Positions 24,574-37,900 of a DNA stretch of 64,000 nucleotides are shown one piece after another (the stretch's first letter is position 1; each line of letters opens with the position of its first letter). This stretch comes from Mansonella perstans (Eukaryota > Nematoda > Chromadorea > Rhabditida > Onchocercidae), in the NCBI GenBank assembly GCA_037074765.1, contig JBAMDO010000016.1, forward strand, positions 372,001-436,000. Reading direction: 5' to 3'. The notes under the pieces were generated by a model that worked only from the letters and a program-made list of their open reading frames with translations, was not told the DNA's origin and searched no databases. The position numbers and the translations under genes are program-made.

Positions 24574-26019
24574 ATGGATTTTATTACCAGTATGAAACAT
24601 TATGAAACAGGTTAGACTAATTTTCACTCTATTTTTAAATTTTTATTATTTTCAATAATTTTCTAATGGTAGTTTGAGAATTTGAAATATTTTGCTTGCT
24701 CCTCAGTTTATGTTTAGTTTTTCATTTACCAAGCTAAATGTGGGTCAGGATTGCTTCTGAATTTGACTTTCGGTATTTCTGAGGCATATTTATCATCATC
24801 ATAAACAGCCTTGGATAGTACAACGATTTTTTTAAAGATAAAGCTATTTATTTCAATGATATAGTAAGAAGACATGTCGATTAATTTTTTGCTGGTTTGT
24901 AAAAAGAAATGATTTTGAAATTTAACAAAGAAACAAAAAGAGTTCGTTAATTTGAAAATGAAACTTCAGATGGTGACAGTGTTGAACAGCAATCCACACA
25001 GCATCAACAGTTCAGCTCAGCAACTATTGTCATGCGTGCTCAGAAAAAGATCCTTTCCAAAATTATTTCAAGAAATAATGTAAAATTATTTGTGGATGAT
25101 GCTACTATTCGTTTGTTCGATCATCTGTATCAGATTCTGAAAACGACATACAACAAAACGATCGCTGAAAAGGTTTTAGCTTAATTAATTTCATTTTCGT
25201 TCGCAATTTTTAATTTAACCATTTCATTGCGATTAATTCAAGTGATTTGAAGTAATTGGAAAACAAGATAAAGTATTGTCTCAATTCGTTATATTTTCAT
25301 AATAACTTATTTAAATTATCGGCAAGGAATGAATTCGTTGAAATAATTGAGCAATTGGTAAAGGAAAACAAAAACTTGAAGCATATACAGTATTAAAACA
25401 AATTTATAAAAGATTATGGTAATAATAGTATTAAATCAAAAGAGCTGCAAATGTTTGTAATAATTAAACTTATCTATAGGTAGTGAAAAATATTATCAAA
25501 CTTGTTGTCAAGCTGGGTGTAGTATTCCGAAATGAACAATTTACCGTAGAGCAACAAAATCAACTTGCAAAAATTCAACAGCAAGTTCATCAACTTTGTC
25601 TTACGGTTATTTCGTTCGGTAAAGTGGCATTCTCGTATGAATATACATATTTAAATACATTACTGAAGGAGACCTATCGTCGATTGCTGTCACTAGTTGA
25701 ACAAATCCTTAGCGATAAATCCAAACAACGCTTAGATATGATTTTTGAACATCTGTGCAAGGTAAATTTTTTTTTATATGTCTTGTTTAAATAGGTAATT
25801 GAATAAACTTATAAAATAGTTAATTGGTGTGAAATAGCAATTATTAACAATTCCATTAACAATCTTGAGTTATTAATAAAAGATAGCATTAAAGCTCAAT
25901 TTATGTTTGAACAGGATTCTGTATTGGATTCAATATTTCGAACAGATGGTCAACATCGGAAACTACTTCCAAAGATTATAAGAGATCTTGAAGTACTCAT
26001 TGACAGGAAAGAATTGTAA
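24574..26019 (+). CDS. tnfaip8l: TNFAIP8/TIPE-family protein
   Basis: Four in-phase exons (24574-24610, 24970-25172, 25480-25761, 25915-26019) give 208 residues; human TNFAIP8L2 has 184. After a variable, Gln-rich N-terminus of about 35 residues the TIPE homology domain runs to the end: VMRAQKKILSKI, VKLFVDDATIRLFDHLYQI, KVVKNIIKLVVKLGVVFRNE, ISFGKVAFSYEYTYL and a final RDLEVLIDRKEL. These follow TIPE2 and TNFAIP8 segment by segment. In mammals these cytosolic all-helical proteins carry phosphoinositides in a hydrophobic cavity and modulate cell survival and inflammatory signalling; the nematode role is unknown. The start is the first ATG in frame and adds a 12-codon leader exon, so the exact N-terminus is less sure than the domain. 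Confidence 0.94.
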
Positions 26020-28339
26020 TTTGACGATGAACTAAGTATGGTCGGTATGGTCATACAGGAAAAACAGATGATACCTTACTTTGTAACATTGGTACTTCCA
26101 TATCAATTGATATTACCATAACGTTTTGAATTATTTAGAAGCATATTTGGAGATCGAAATTTCGAGAATTTCGTTTTTTTTTTCTGCTCTTTTATTATAT
26201 CCAAATATTTTAAATTATGTAGAAGTAGAGAATATATTTCCATCCGAATACGCTTTCATACTAATATCTCTATGTAATTCTTTCATTATTATAAATGGTA
26301 TTCCTTAAATCATATAAGGAAAATTCAGAACTGAGTCAGATTACAATTAGCATAGAAAACTTTGGCTATTATTTTATTTTAAAGTTGACATCAAATAATA
26401 AGCTCAACCCTCAGTGTTTTTATATGGTTTCTATCTTTGTTGTATTTTAATTCGTCTTCAAATATTTCTTCGGAGATTTTTCTCTGAATCACTATTTTGT
26501 TTCATTAGTTCGAAATGATCAATAAATCATTTAGCAAAATTATTAGTCCCAAACAACATTATGAACCATAAACTTGCGCATAATTAGTAACTGCAAGGTA
26601 ATATATATTATACGGAAAAGTGATCAAGATAACATCAGTTAACAGACTAATAGCTTCTCAAGTTCTGTCACTTCTCTTCTACCTTTTATAGATTCCCGCT
26701 ATTTCCCAGCAAGCCATTGTTCAAATATAATCAGTTCTAGTTACCGCTCCATGATAGTAAAAATCCTTCTACAGATGGATTTTTCAGAAATATGACAGAA
26801 TTCGAATTTTGAACAATTTCATATCGCAGTTTGCAAATTCTTGAAATGAACAATGAAATCATCTTTTCCTGAAAGCAAAGACAAATTTATGAGAGAATCA
26901 AATAACTTTTATTCTTCATTAAGACAATACGAAAGCGTGCTAACATTTCATTGCTGCTGAAATTTTATTTTACACTGAAGACAGTACTGATAATAAATAA
27001 AGCAATGATCGAATCTATCAGTAAAAATTGCTAATATCATGCATGGTAAATACAATTTAAATAATTTTAAAATTCACTTTTTTTGTATTTGCGAATAATT
27101 TATAAAATTTTTGAACATTCTTTTCAACTGATAAAATTTCATTTATTTTATTTACTTGAAATCATGAGGATGGGCTTAATTCTGGATCTTACTGTACTTT
27201 TCTATGAAATTCATTTTATTTTAAGACAAATTTAAAAAGCTACCTCTACGCAATCATAGTAATTTCATATGTATTTTCCTCTCAACTATTCACTTCTGAT
27301 TCATGTGAAGTTCGAATCTTCGAAGCAAGCAACTTCATTTTGATTTTAACTTAATATATCAGAAAAACAAACATCAGTGAGGCATCTCTTTGAGATATTC
27401 AAGGAAATTCTATCAAGAAACATCAAACATTTCTACGCCAAATCAAGCATGTTACGTAACAGTAACACATAGACTGTACAGTCTCCCCTGCTGTAGAACG
27501 TCTAGGAGTAATAGAGTAGTAATACTTTTGCATCTAAAAATTTGAGAAGTTCATTTCAAAAAGTTATACTTCTCTCAATGCAACAATAACTTTCGAAGAG
27601 AAAGAACAGTTGTGGTATTTCCTGAATCCTCAAAATTTTTAAATTTATATTTTCTAAGCTTTCTGAAAAAAAAATTAACAGTATCAACTATTTCCTTCAA
27701 CATCCTTTCAACACTTCAACGATATCATTTTCTGTCATCCAGTAACGAACGAGCTGTTTAACACTAACTTTTTTTTTTTATTTACTAATTCTCCCGCAAA
27801 TACATCACATTGGGAGGTGGTCATTGGGAGGTGGGTCATTGGGAGGTGGTCATTTGGGAGTTATTTGTGAATTTCCCGTGCATCTTATTTTTTAGAGTGA
27901 TCTTTGGTCAATTTTAAATAATTATCGATTTGATGAATTTTTCAAAAAATTTGGTGAATCAAATGAAGACTTCAAATTTCCTATAACTTATCGATCAGTG
28001 TTGTAACATTTATCGGTGCAACAAGGAATTTCTATTTAGTCGTTCTAGATTGATTTGATGAAATCTCGAAAATTTGCCGATTTGAATTGGAATTAAAATT
28101 TTTGTTCTACTTTTTGGACTTTTCCCAGGGTTACACAAAGTTCTTGTATTGTTTGCATTACATTGAACGTTATTGGAGAAAGAGTTGAACAGGAATACGA
28201 TGTTTTTATGGGTTATCTGAAGGAGGTCTTAGAACTTTAACTTAGGAAGTTAAAAAAAAAAAGTTTAGAAGATGAAGAAGAGAAGATATTTATCGTAATG
28301 TTTTTGTCGAATTAATCAATCCTTTTCTAGACTTATTTC
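26020..28339. other. Intergenic, minisatellite and one exon-like frame
   Basis: Mostly featureless. Holds a small G-rich minisatellite at 27808-27861 and, at 28133-28240, an acceptor-like TTCCCAG followed by about 37 open codons (ending LKEVLEL, stop). That frame could be an unrecognised terminal exon, but I see no upstream partner. Confidence 0.4.
27808..27861. repeat. G-rich minisatellite
   Basis: Three to four copies of a 14/15-bp unit CATTGGGAGGTGG(G)T in otherwise AT-rich DNA; the last copy is diverged. Confidence 0.85.
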
Positions 28340-31300
28340 ATGACCACAGATTCAGACGATTATGGTGCTCGTAATGTGGATGCTAAATTGCAACAAGTGA
28401 GATTTTTCTTTCTCATTTATTTCTGTAATGTCTTTTTTCTAATAATTCTATTATGAATTTATATTTGTTAGGCAAATAGTAATAGTATCGATCATAGTGT
28501 TTTATCATTGAAGTTAATCGAATCTGACCACTTTGTGTCACTTATTTCCACCCATTCTTTTTAGTTAAATATATTTATGATATGTAATCTTATTTTTCAT
28601 ATATTGGAAGGAATTTTGAAATGCTTTGATTTAGGACAGCGAATGGTTAAAGACTTTCGAAGAAAATCTAAGGAAGAGTAGGAATCTGAATAATGAGATT
28701 ACAGCACTACTGGAAAGTTTTCGGAATCGCTTAGTGCAATTGGATCAAAGCATCGTTCCACTCTATGAAAAAACCGCTCTTTTACGACAAAAACAAGCAA
28801 GCGAGTTGCTTTGCTAATTTTTTTTTTTAGAATTTTCATTTTTTACTTTTATTGAGAAAGAAATCAGTACAACTCTTTATGAAAGTAACGAAAGGGAATT
28901 CTTCGCTTATTTTGATACGGCAATAAACTAATAATATTCATGATGATACTAATGGATTTAATTAATTTCAGGATATTTTAACTTTTTTTCTTAATTTAAT
29001 TTTTCGCAGATATTCGGAAAGTATTAAAAACCGTTGATGCAATGCAGCAGTTTTATGGTCAAGCTACAGAATTAGAATGTTCGATACGTGAGGGGAATAC
29101 CTCGGTGGAAAGAGAACAGTTCATTGAAAGAATGGAACAGTTAGCTGAGGCTATTTCTTTCTTCTCTTCTCATCCAACTTGTCAAGATCAGCTCGATAGC
29201 ATGGTTTTTTTTTCAATTTATATTCCAGCACAAAAATGCTTTCAACTGAATTTTTCACTTGTTAATGAAATTCAGCTTTAGTATTCCTCATCTCATTGCG
29301 CTAGTTACTGCGGAAGATCGATTTAGATTCAGTACTAGAGAATTCTCGAATCTTACTGAGATGCTAAAGCTGAAAAAGCCCATAACACGTTTGCCTGTTT
29401 AAGATCTGCGAGTTCGGAACTGCGGCAGCTTGGTTGGAAGAGGAACAAAATGACTGACAGTTTGCATTGTAAGCTTTATTAGGGAAGACAATATACATGA
29501 ATGGGCCTTTTAGTGATTGTGACCAGAATATTAATTATCATAAGACACATGTTTCTTTTAATTGCAATCGTTCTCATTTTAAGACATAAATTGGAGCAAA
29601 GCTTATTTCAAAGCACAATAGCTTATTATTCATAAAAAATTTGTTTTTATCGGTTCAGAAATTACATTTTTTCTTTTGGTCTCACATATTTTATTACATT
29701 ACATTTTATCACATACTTTATATTTTATTACTCACATATTTTATTACACATTTCTTTTCAGAAGCTGACTTTTGAATCGGGTTGCTGTGCGCTTGAAAAA
29801 GAATTTAGGAATATGCTACTTGCAAATTCAGCAGTTTTGGATGCAACAATGATCAGCGAATCCTTAGATAATGAATACGGCTAGTAATAAATTTTCTAAA
29901 TTTGAACATGAGGCCCTGTTCAGGAAGATTTCTTACTGATCATTTTTTTTTATTTTTAATGAAGAGAAATTTTTAAAGGGCTCTGATTTCGCATCACTGA
30001 TACAAATTTTTAGTTATTGTTCCTCAGCTATATCCGCCATCATCAAAATTTTTTTTGATATTCAGGTTAATATAACCTTAGAAATAGTATATTTGCATAT
30101 TTTTAGATATAGAGAAGCATTAATGAACGCTGTTGCTAATGTGAACTACTCACCATTTATTTTCCTTAATTTATTTGCTGATTAGACAGTTAGGAATTAG
30201 AATATATTCAGCTATAAAATTAGGAAAAATTAAAAAAACGATGAGCACTTGATTAAGATTTGAATTAAAGTATAATTTAGAAGTAATAAGTGCTCGATTG
30301 CGTGGGCTGGTCACATTACGCAACATTGAACAATGTGCACAAATAGCTCGTTGGTTGCTAACATATAATCCAGCAGGTTCTGTGATCAAAACATACGCTG
30401 ATATTCGATGTGATAATATGCTTCGAACTCTGACCGCTGCTAGTCAGCAAGGATTTTCTTCAAAAAGTAAAACCAATCTTTCATTGTCTTCAAAACCAGC
30501 AGCGTCGTTGAGGCAGTAAGTTTATACATTTGCTGGTCTTACATTGATAACTCTAATATTCTTCGGGCAATTCTGAATTTATTAAAGTAATTATCACCAA
30601 TTTATTTGTGACATTCAAAGTATATTTTTTCAACTATAAGGCTTATAGAAGACCAAGAAGGAAAAATTTATTGTAATACTTGAGTTCATTATTTCAGAGC
30701 TTTACGAAAGGCAACTGGTCGTTCTTCTGAAAGATATGGTTCTCATTTTGTTGTTTTTAATGCTGTAAGAGAAAAACAAATTTTTTCGAGTTTTCCTAAG
30801 AATTTAAAATTTAAAGCTTCTGTCACTTTAATAGGATATTTTCGTATTTCACAATTGTTAACTAAACAATTTATTATCAGATTCAGCATGGGAATGGCGT
30901 ACATCAGACGAAGCTATTGAAAATATTTTGGTTTTATTTGGAATGCTGCTTGCACTTATAGAGGTTTTTCTTTTTAATTTAATCGGTTAAATTCAGACTT
31001 TATAGCGGGCATAGTTGAATGGTGCTTTCAACTTCAAAGCAATAAATTCAGTTTTTCATTCAGTGATACTGCAGATTGAAGCAGAGCTGATAAGTAAAGT
31101 GATAGCAGATGTGAGTGCTGAAGCCAAAGTGCAGCAGTTATTATTTGGTCGTCCATTATTGTATGTTATGGATCATGGCAGTAATTTGATAGATGGAATC
31201 AGTTGTTCTTTAATTCCATTTTTACCGCTTCTCAAGCATGTTAATGCACATTACTTGCAGTTACTGTCCCTTGGAAATGTGTGTTTCTCGCTCATTATAT

Positions 31301-33979
31301 TTTGACTTAACTTTCTGACTAATTTACCATTTCATGTATTTTATCGCAAGATTCGATAGTTTTCTAGGGATCCAGTCTCTGGATTTTAGGATTTTAGGAT
31401 TTAATATCCTCTGTGTTGAACATATGTCAATCACAATACTGCCATGTAGTTGAGATCATGAGCGTTTCTGAATTATTTCACAACTGTTTTGCCTAATTCT
31501 GAAGCTATGCACTGTTTAGTCGAAGTGTTGTAGAATGAATTTTTTGAGATAGCTCCATTTTAAGATAGCTGAAATAAGTGCCAAAATCTAGAATAACAAA
31601 TCAATGTTAAGCATATTAGTAACGTTGATAGAATGCAGATAGTGCAAAACGAAATAACTTATAATGTTTGCAGAACGCTGTTGAGGATGTGCCATATGAA
31701 AGTTTTGTAAAAAAGATTAACGAAAAGGCAAAGGAAGCTCTTGATAGCTTTTTCGATCATTTGACAAATGATTCCAACAGATTTGTGCCTCCAGATGGTA
31801 ATGTACATCAAATTACATCGAATGTGAGTAATTTGTTTGAATTCAAATTAAATTCCTCAGACTTAACAAGAATGTTTCGTGCCTATTTTTTTTTTTATTT
31901 TTCAGACACTTAATTTTCTGAATAGTTTGATGGATTATCGACAAACAGTAACAAATTTGTTGATCGCGACAGGAGCGAAAGGAAACTCGGCGACTCATTT
32001 TCCGCGACTTTTCGGTGAGTACTTTATATATAATAATTGTGGAAAGGGTGCATAATATCTCACAGAATGAAAATAAAATCCATATTACAGTAGAAAAATC
32101 CATATTTCATTCAAAGAACATCAAAAATTTAAGACAGGTACTGTGGGACAAAGATCAACTTTGTCATTCTTGATGATGGTTTGAATTACACATTCGTTTC
32201 AGCAATTTGTTGTATTAGTTGTCTTAATCAGATTAAAATGTATAAGATACTAAAGTAAAATAATTACGCTGTTTATATTTAGTTTCATATATTTGACAGT
32301 TGTATTTTTTGAACTAAAATATTTCTAGCACGCGCGCTTTCTGCATTGGGTTTGAATCTGAAAAACAAAGCAGGAACATATGGCGACGAGACATTGGCTG
32401 CTGTTTTTCTTTTAAATAACAACAATTACATCCACAGTGCCCTTCAAACTAATGGAATGTTTGCGGTGGTTGGTGAGCATAACTCTCAAGTGCGCTCTTT
32501 CTATCGTTCCGAGATCAATGCATACAGCAAAAAATACCTTCAAAGGTATTTCCAAAGAAAAATAAAATACAATTTCAAACAATTTTCAAATATAAATGTA
32601 ATTACAGTATGATAAAATATAATTTCAAATATGATTCCTTGCTTTATTACCTCCATACTTTGTCCTTATTTATCCGCTTGTGACCACTATAAGAATTTTT
32701 CACAATTAAAAGTGAATTCTACTAATAATAAGTAAATCGTGTAGTAATATCAGAATTTCTCATTGATTATAAATTACATTAATTTTAACATTTCAGTTGG
32801 AACCGTGTTGTTTCAATAATAACTGTAGATTTATTTACTTTGGACGACAGAACTGCGTTAAAAAATGCACTCGTGGTTTGTTTCATTATTTAGTACCTTT
32901 TCCTTCATAAGTTCTTGTAAATGCTGTTTGAATTAAAGATTTTATCTTTCTTAGGGATTAGATCCAATTTTGTATACTCCTAAAAAAAAGTTAATTAATC
33001 TGTTTAACTTTAGCACCATACTACTGATCTTTCAGTCATTTTTAATTGAATTTTAATTTATTGTTGGCACATGTCTCCATTGACTTATTTTTACAATTGG
33101 AACTGTTAACATTCATTTCTGGAAATCAATCATGTTATTTCCATAAACAGGTGTAGTTAGGACCACACAATTGGTACATAGTTTTGAAGCTGACTAGTTT
33201 TTAAAAAAATAATCATTTGCTACAATTTGAGCTTTTAAAGAAAAAACAAGGTGTCAAAATGGTTGCAGGCATTCAATGCTGAACTGGGAAGGTTGATTAG
33301 TGCACAGCAAGAGTACTGTTTTTCTGATATCAAATTGGCGCATGATATCAAAGCAGAAATAAAGTCATTAATTTGCGAACCCTATGCAGAAGTTTACGCG
33401 CGGTAAATTCTCTACAGCTTTGCGCATCCTAGCTCTTAGCGAAAATTCATGTCAAGCTTCATAAAAATTCTTTCATTCTTTATTTATTCTATAACACTAT
33501 AATACATTCCATAAAATCCATCTGTACATCTTATCGGCATGCAATAAAGATCGAATAGTGTTAAATAAGGCGAGATGTTTTTTATAATAATAGACAAAAT
33601 GTGAAATATAGTTTGCTTTTGTATATTCAGCAAAAGCAGACTTTGTTGTATCTGTTAGCTGAAACTTATAAAACATAAAAAAATTAAGAAAATTCTTGCT
33701 TATTATTTCTTAAAGATTGTAATCAAAACTTCACCCTTAAAGTGAGTCTCCTTTTATCACACAATTTCTAATGACGAATCATAGCTAACATGTTATTAAC
33801 TACGTAGATGTTAGTACAGCTTTATACTGTATAACCCCTCTGAAATGATTACTAAGCAGCTAATGTTTTATTCCAGAGTGATGCGTTCTACAGTGTCGAA
33901 AGGTACCGAAAAACACTTGAAGTATACACCTGAGTCGCTTGGCATGGTTATTGACAGACTTTTTGATGTCACAGCATAA
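28340..33979 (+). CDS. exoc-7: Exocyst complex component 7 (Exo70)
   Basis: Subunit of the octameric exocyst, which tethers secretory vesicles to the plasma membrane; Exo70 binds PI(4,5)P2 through its C-terminal domain. Fourteen in-phase exons give 629 residues (human EXOC7 about 650): 28340-28396, 28635-28800, 29010-29203, 29762-29879, 30281-30515, 30698-30738, 30881-30963, 31075-31278, 31674-31823, 31906-32014, 32329-32545, 32797-32875, 33269-33402, 33877-33979. Recognisable parts: an N-terminal coiled coil (NEITALLESFRNRLVQLDQS), the PPDGNVHQITSN motif of the Pfam Exo70 core, LLNNNNYIHSAL, SEINAYSKKYLQ, and the end YTPESLGMVIDRLFDVTA, which matches the human C-terminus. Introns 2 and 4 keep the frame only with GC donors (A|GCGAGT at 28801 and G|GCTAGT at 29880). 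The ATG is 10 bases after a TTTTCTAG acceptor, probably the trans-splice site. Confidence 0.95.
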
Positions 33980-34959
33980 TTCGGTCATATTGGTTTGCGA
34001 ACTTTCAAATTCCATTTCGTAGAATTTCTGAGAAGTTATGACAAATAACTTCAAAAACTGTACATACCCGATCACTTGACCACAAGCACTACTTAATATT
34101 CAGCATCTAGTCTGGTCACCGGAGCTTTTTACACTTAGAAATAATTTAGATACACTCACATTATTCTTAAAACTTTTGCATTTGAGTAATTTTGTTTTTA
34201 AAATCTGAATCCAGTGCAAAAGCTTCGAGTTCTTTATTTCCCAAGCAATTACTTAAATTTAATAAAATGTGCAGTTTTGATGAATCCAGCTCATTTGCAT
34301 TTCATTTTAGCATCCTACTTAAGTTTTATTCTTTTGTTTAATAAAAAATGAATTATATTCGATTTTCACAATATCAGACGTCCTAAAAGATGTTATGCCT
34401 TTTTCTCTACCATATCCATTAATGGTGAACCTGATCCTAAGGAAGAAAACTTAATTGAAACATGGACACAGATGCTACATCCGACTCAGTTCACATGGGA
34501 ACTCAGTTGGAAATATCTTGCTCTTACGACTCCATTTTGCTAACTAAAATGTAGAACGCTGGACCATCAATTACAGTACTGTCTATGAAGCATTAATAAT
34601 ATTATTGATGGGCTGATTCTCGCATGACCAAGTAATCCAATAAAATTATGATAACTTTGCGCATATCCTCAACAATGTGGATTTAACGAATATGCGGTAA
34701 TTCTTACGTACACTCATTTATTTTCAAAAAAATCGAACATTTTGAAGTGTATTATTGTTCCCAAATACAACAACTTGTTAGTGGTCCATTTAAATTACGA
34801 CAGTATTATAAAGGCAAAATTTCAGCCAAAAAAAAAAAAAAAAAAAAAAAACATGCTGCACAACCGTATATCAAAAGTAAAGCTATTTCGCTTACACTGT
34901 CACAATAACATTCCACTCTTCAAAAGTTCGTTCATATATCCAAAGCTGTCGAAGTCCTT
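33980..34959. other. Convergent intergenic region with exon-like frame
   Basis: Separates the tails of exoc-7 and marc-6. A frame opens after an AATATCAG acceptor at 34377 and runs to a TAA at 34541-34543 (see the findings); an A-run lies near 34830-34850. Confidence 0.5.
34378..34543 (+). CDS. Exon-like open frame, possible alternative exoc-7 3' exon
   Basis: After the acceptor AATATCAG the frame encodes about 54 residues of ordinary composition (RRPKRCYAFF, INGEPDPKEE, TQFTWELSWKYLAL) before a stop. Its entry phase (one base, then codons) matches the phase-2 end of exoc-7 exon 13. Splicing there instead of to 33877 would swap the lipid-binding C-terminus for this peptide. No family was recognised, and a chance phase match has a one-in-three probability. 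Confidence 0.25.
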
Positions 34960-37900
34960 TTAGTGACTGACTTCCGCCTGATTTCTCTCATAGTTGACTA
35001 ACTGAGTTCCTACCAAATATCTGCAATAATGATAACTGTGTCAAAAATTATTTACGGAGATTGTCTTTACTTATTTCCAAACAAAGCAAAGCCTTTTCAA
35101 TCAAAGTCATTGATTTAATTCAATAAATTGATTTTAGCATTTACTATGAATTTCATATGAAGAGGCTGATTTAATACATCGATAACTTCTAATAATCAGC
35201 GGAAGAACTGTTTTCTCGAACACCCTAATACAATCGTTAGAAAAAATTCTCCTAAAAGTTTGAGAACACACTTGTCATTTCGAATTTTTTCCGCCAAAGC
35301 CTTTAGTTTGCTGCATTGCCAGTAAACGAAATAGATGCAAAATACACAAAGCATTATAGCTGGATATGAATAACGCAAAAATACAATTTGCTCTTCCTTT
35401 GAAACATCGATGACCATCGAAATTAATGAACAGATGACACGTGGTGCAGAAAGATGTATTGCCAAACAAGCGATAATTGGCGCGACCAATTGCTTGTATA
35501 AATAATGGACCCTCAAGCCACGAATGCCATCAGCATATAACTAAAATAAATAGCTAAAAAGAAATAAAAAATAAAATACGTGGATTAAATTATATATTTT
35601 CATGTTTCCCAAAAAAGTCCTCAATTTTTAAAGTTCTGAAAAAACCGAGCGATCCAATTTAAAAAGCAAAGATATAGTTAGTTCCTCAAAAATCCAATTA
35701 AGAAAACAGAAAGCTTCACCTGTTCAAAAACATGCTTCATCCACCAATTAGGCCCCATCATGACAACTGCACAAAATATTTTACAATGCAGAATACCCAT
35801 TGCCCAGTGTTGCCATGGAAAAATAAGTGCTGTTTGATGCGGCGCAATACGCACCGGAGTGATTACAGCAAGATGGAAAGATATTCCAACGAGGAGTGGT
35901 ATCACTATTAAAATCGGAATAGATACAGCAAAAAGTTTAACAGCTGTGAGTGCCATATTACGAAAAGCTGAGAACAAAAAGAACGTCCCCTGAGGAGCAT
36001 ATTCCAGAATTAGGAAGAATAATTTCAGCAAAACCCAGCAGCAGTACAGTCCAGCAGCTACTGTGTATAAATCATGAATATTCGTATGACCTGATATTCT
36101 GTGCACTATGAAACGTCCAAATGTCACTGAAATTATTTTTCCTTATTATCATCATTATATAAACAAAACTCAATTACTTAACTGTTTACATTTCGATGGA
36201 AGAAATTAGAAATTGACATTTTCGTAGGTGTTTTTAGCAATAGCTTAACTGAACATGATTCTTTTGCGTTCTTTAATCATTCAGTCAGTGTGTTTGCGAT
36301 GATCCGCTGACCTCTTGATATATATATATATGTGCTAGAACACCGAGTTTTGGCACATCTATAAATGATGCTACCTATCAACTTAATCAGGCCTTCAATT
36401 CGGTAGCACCATTTGTTAAATGTTGAAGCTCTACAGAAGTCATGTTATGAGGATTATAGAGTAACTATAAATTAAAACCAACCTGGAACCACACAGAACG
36501 TGATACTGGTGAGCATTGACGTAAGTGAAAGAGCTATGAGCAAAGCAATAATTCGAAGCGAAAAATGTGACGGTTTATTATAAGTTTGAAATCCCTGTGG
36601 TTCTCGAACAAGAAGCAAAGCTTGATGTTGAGCAGCCAAGCCTAATGCAGCAACTGGTTGAACTGGTGGTGCTTCGCGTTGCTGACGCTCGTTCTCGATT
36701 ACCTCAACAGGTAACAAATAATGTTCCAGTTGCAGCAGTCGCCCAAAAATACAGCACCAAGTGCGTACAACTGTTTTCAAAATCGTTCGGGCATGAGTCT
36801 GCTCAAGTAAAGCTGGAAGTACTACCTGCAACATATTCGTTCCACAATTCATCACAGAAAAACACGTTAAGCAACTAGTGAATTCAAAAACGTAATTAAT
36901 TTACCTGCAAAACAAGTAGCTCCAAGGACAGCTCGCTAAGAGGAGTTTCAGCAGCCAAATTCAAGTTGAATGGTAGTACGGATGGTATATAGCGCGATAT
37001 AAAACAAAGTGGGACATAAACTAGAAGCAGGATTGTTGTAAAGAAGATTGATGTTGATGCAATAAGTCGCCTTAAGTGCCGTGTAACCGGAAGTTCAATC
37101 ATCTAAATATTTAACTTATGTTTTGGAAAAAAATAAGATTAAATAATAAGATTAATAACAAGATTAAATGAATACACTTCTTTAAATTCTAAAAGTTCTA
37201 AATAACTCTAAATTTCAGCGGTATCAAAAATAAGTTTTCACGGCGCGTAACATACCTCTTGTACTGGATTGAATTCTGGATCATTCAAATTTCTTAAAAA
37301 CCAAAGAACGCCTGGACGGAGCACCTCGCGCAAAACCAACACAAAAGAAGCCGAATAGAAAACATAAACCATACCAACAAGCCAGTGCATAAAAAGAGAT
37401 GATGCTGGCGATACCATAAACGAAGCAATTCGGCGCGACAAACTTGAAGCAAACAAGGGCTAAAATAAAAGACAAGATACAAATAACATATCATGTCTCG
37501 TAAGAGAAGCAAAACTTCCCATTTGACTAATTATAACATCTGTGGATAGTGTACTTTGTAGTAATCAGTGAACTAGAAAAGAAATGATGATAAAACTATA
37601 TAAAACATACAAGCGAACAGATATCTAACCACCAGCCACATATTATTGGAAAAAAACCAATTTCGGTAAGTACGAGGAGAAAAACTTTGAGAACAAGATA
37701 ACACATTCCCAATATTCGATACATTCTGAAACATAAGAAATTTCAAAATATTTTCAAAAATTTTCCTAGGACCTGCTTTTATTAAAGCATTTTTAGGACT
37801 CAGTAAACTTACGGCGCTAAATTGGAGATTTTCGCTGTAATATGAAGACAGCGAACAATTAAACTAAGAATAAAATATCCGAGGAGCACAGATGTAAGTG

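Noticed and set aside
37238..37512. Three overlapping minus-strand frames
   Set aside because: Only the frame with HWLVGMVYVFY is the marc-6 exon; the others are shifted shadows.
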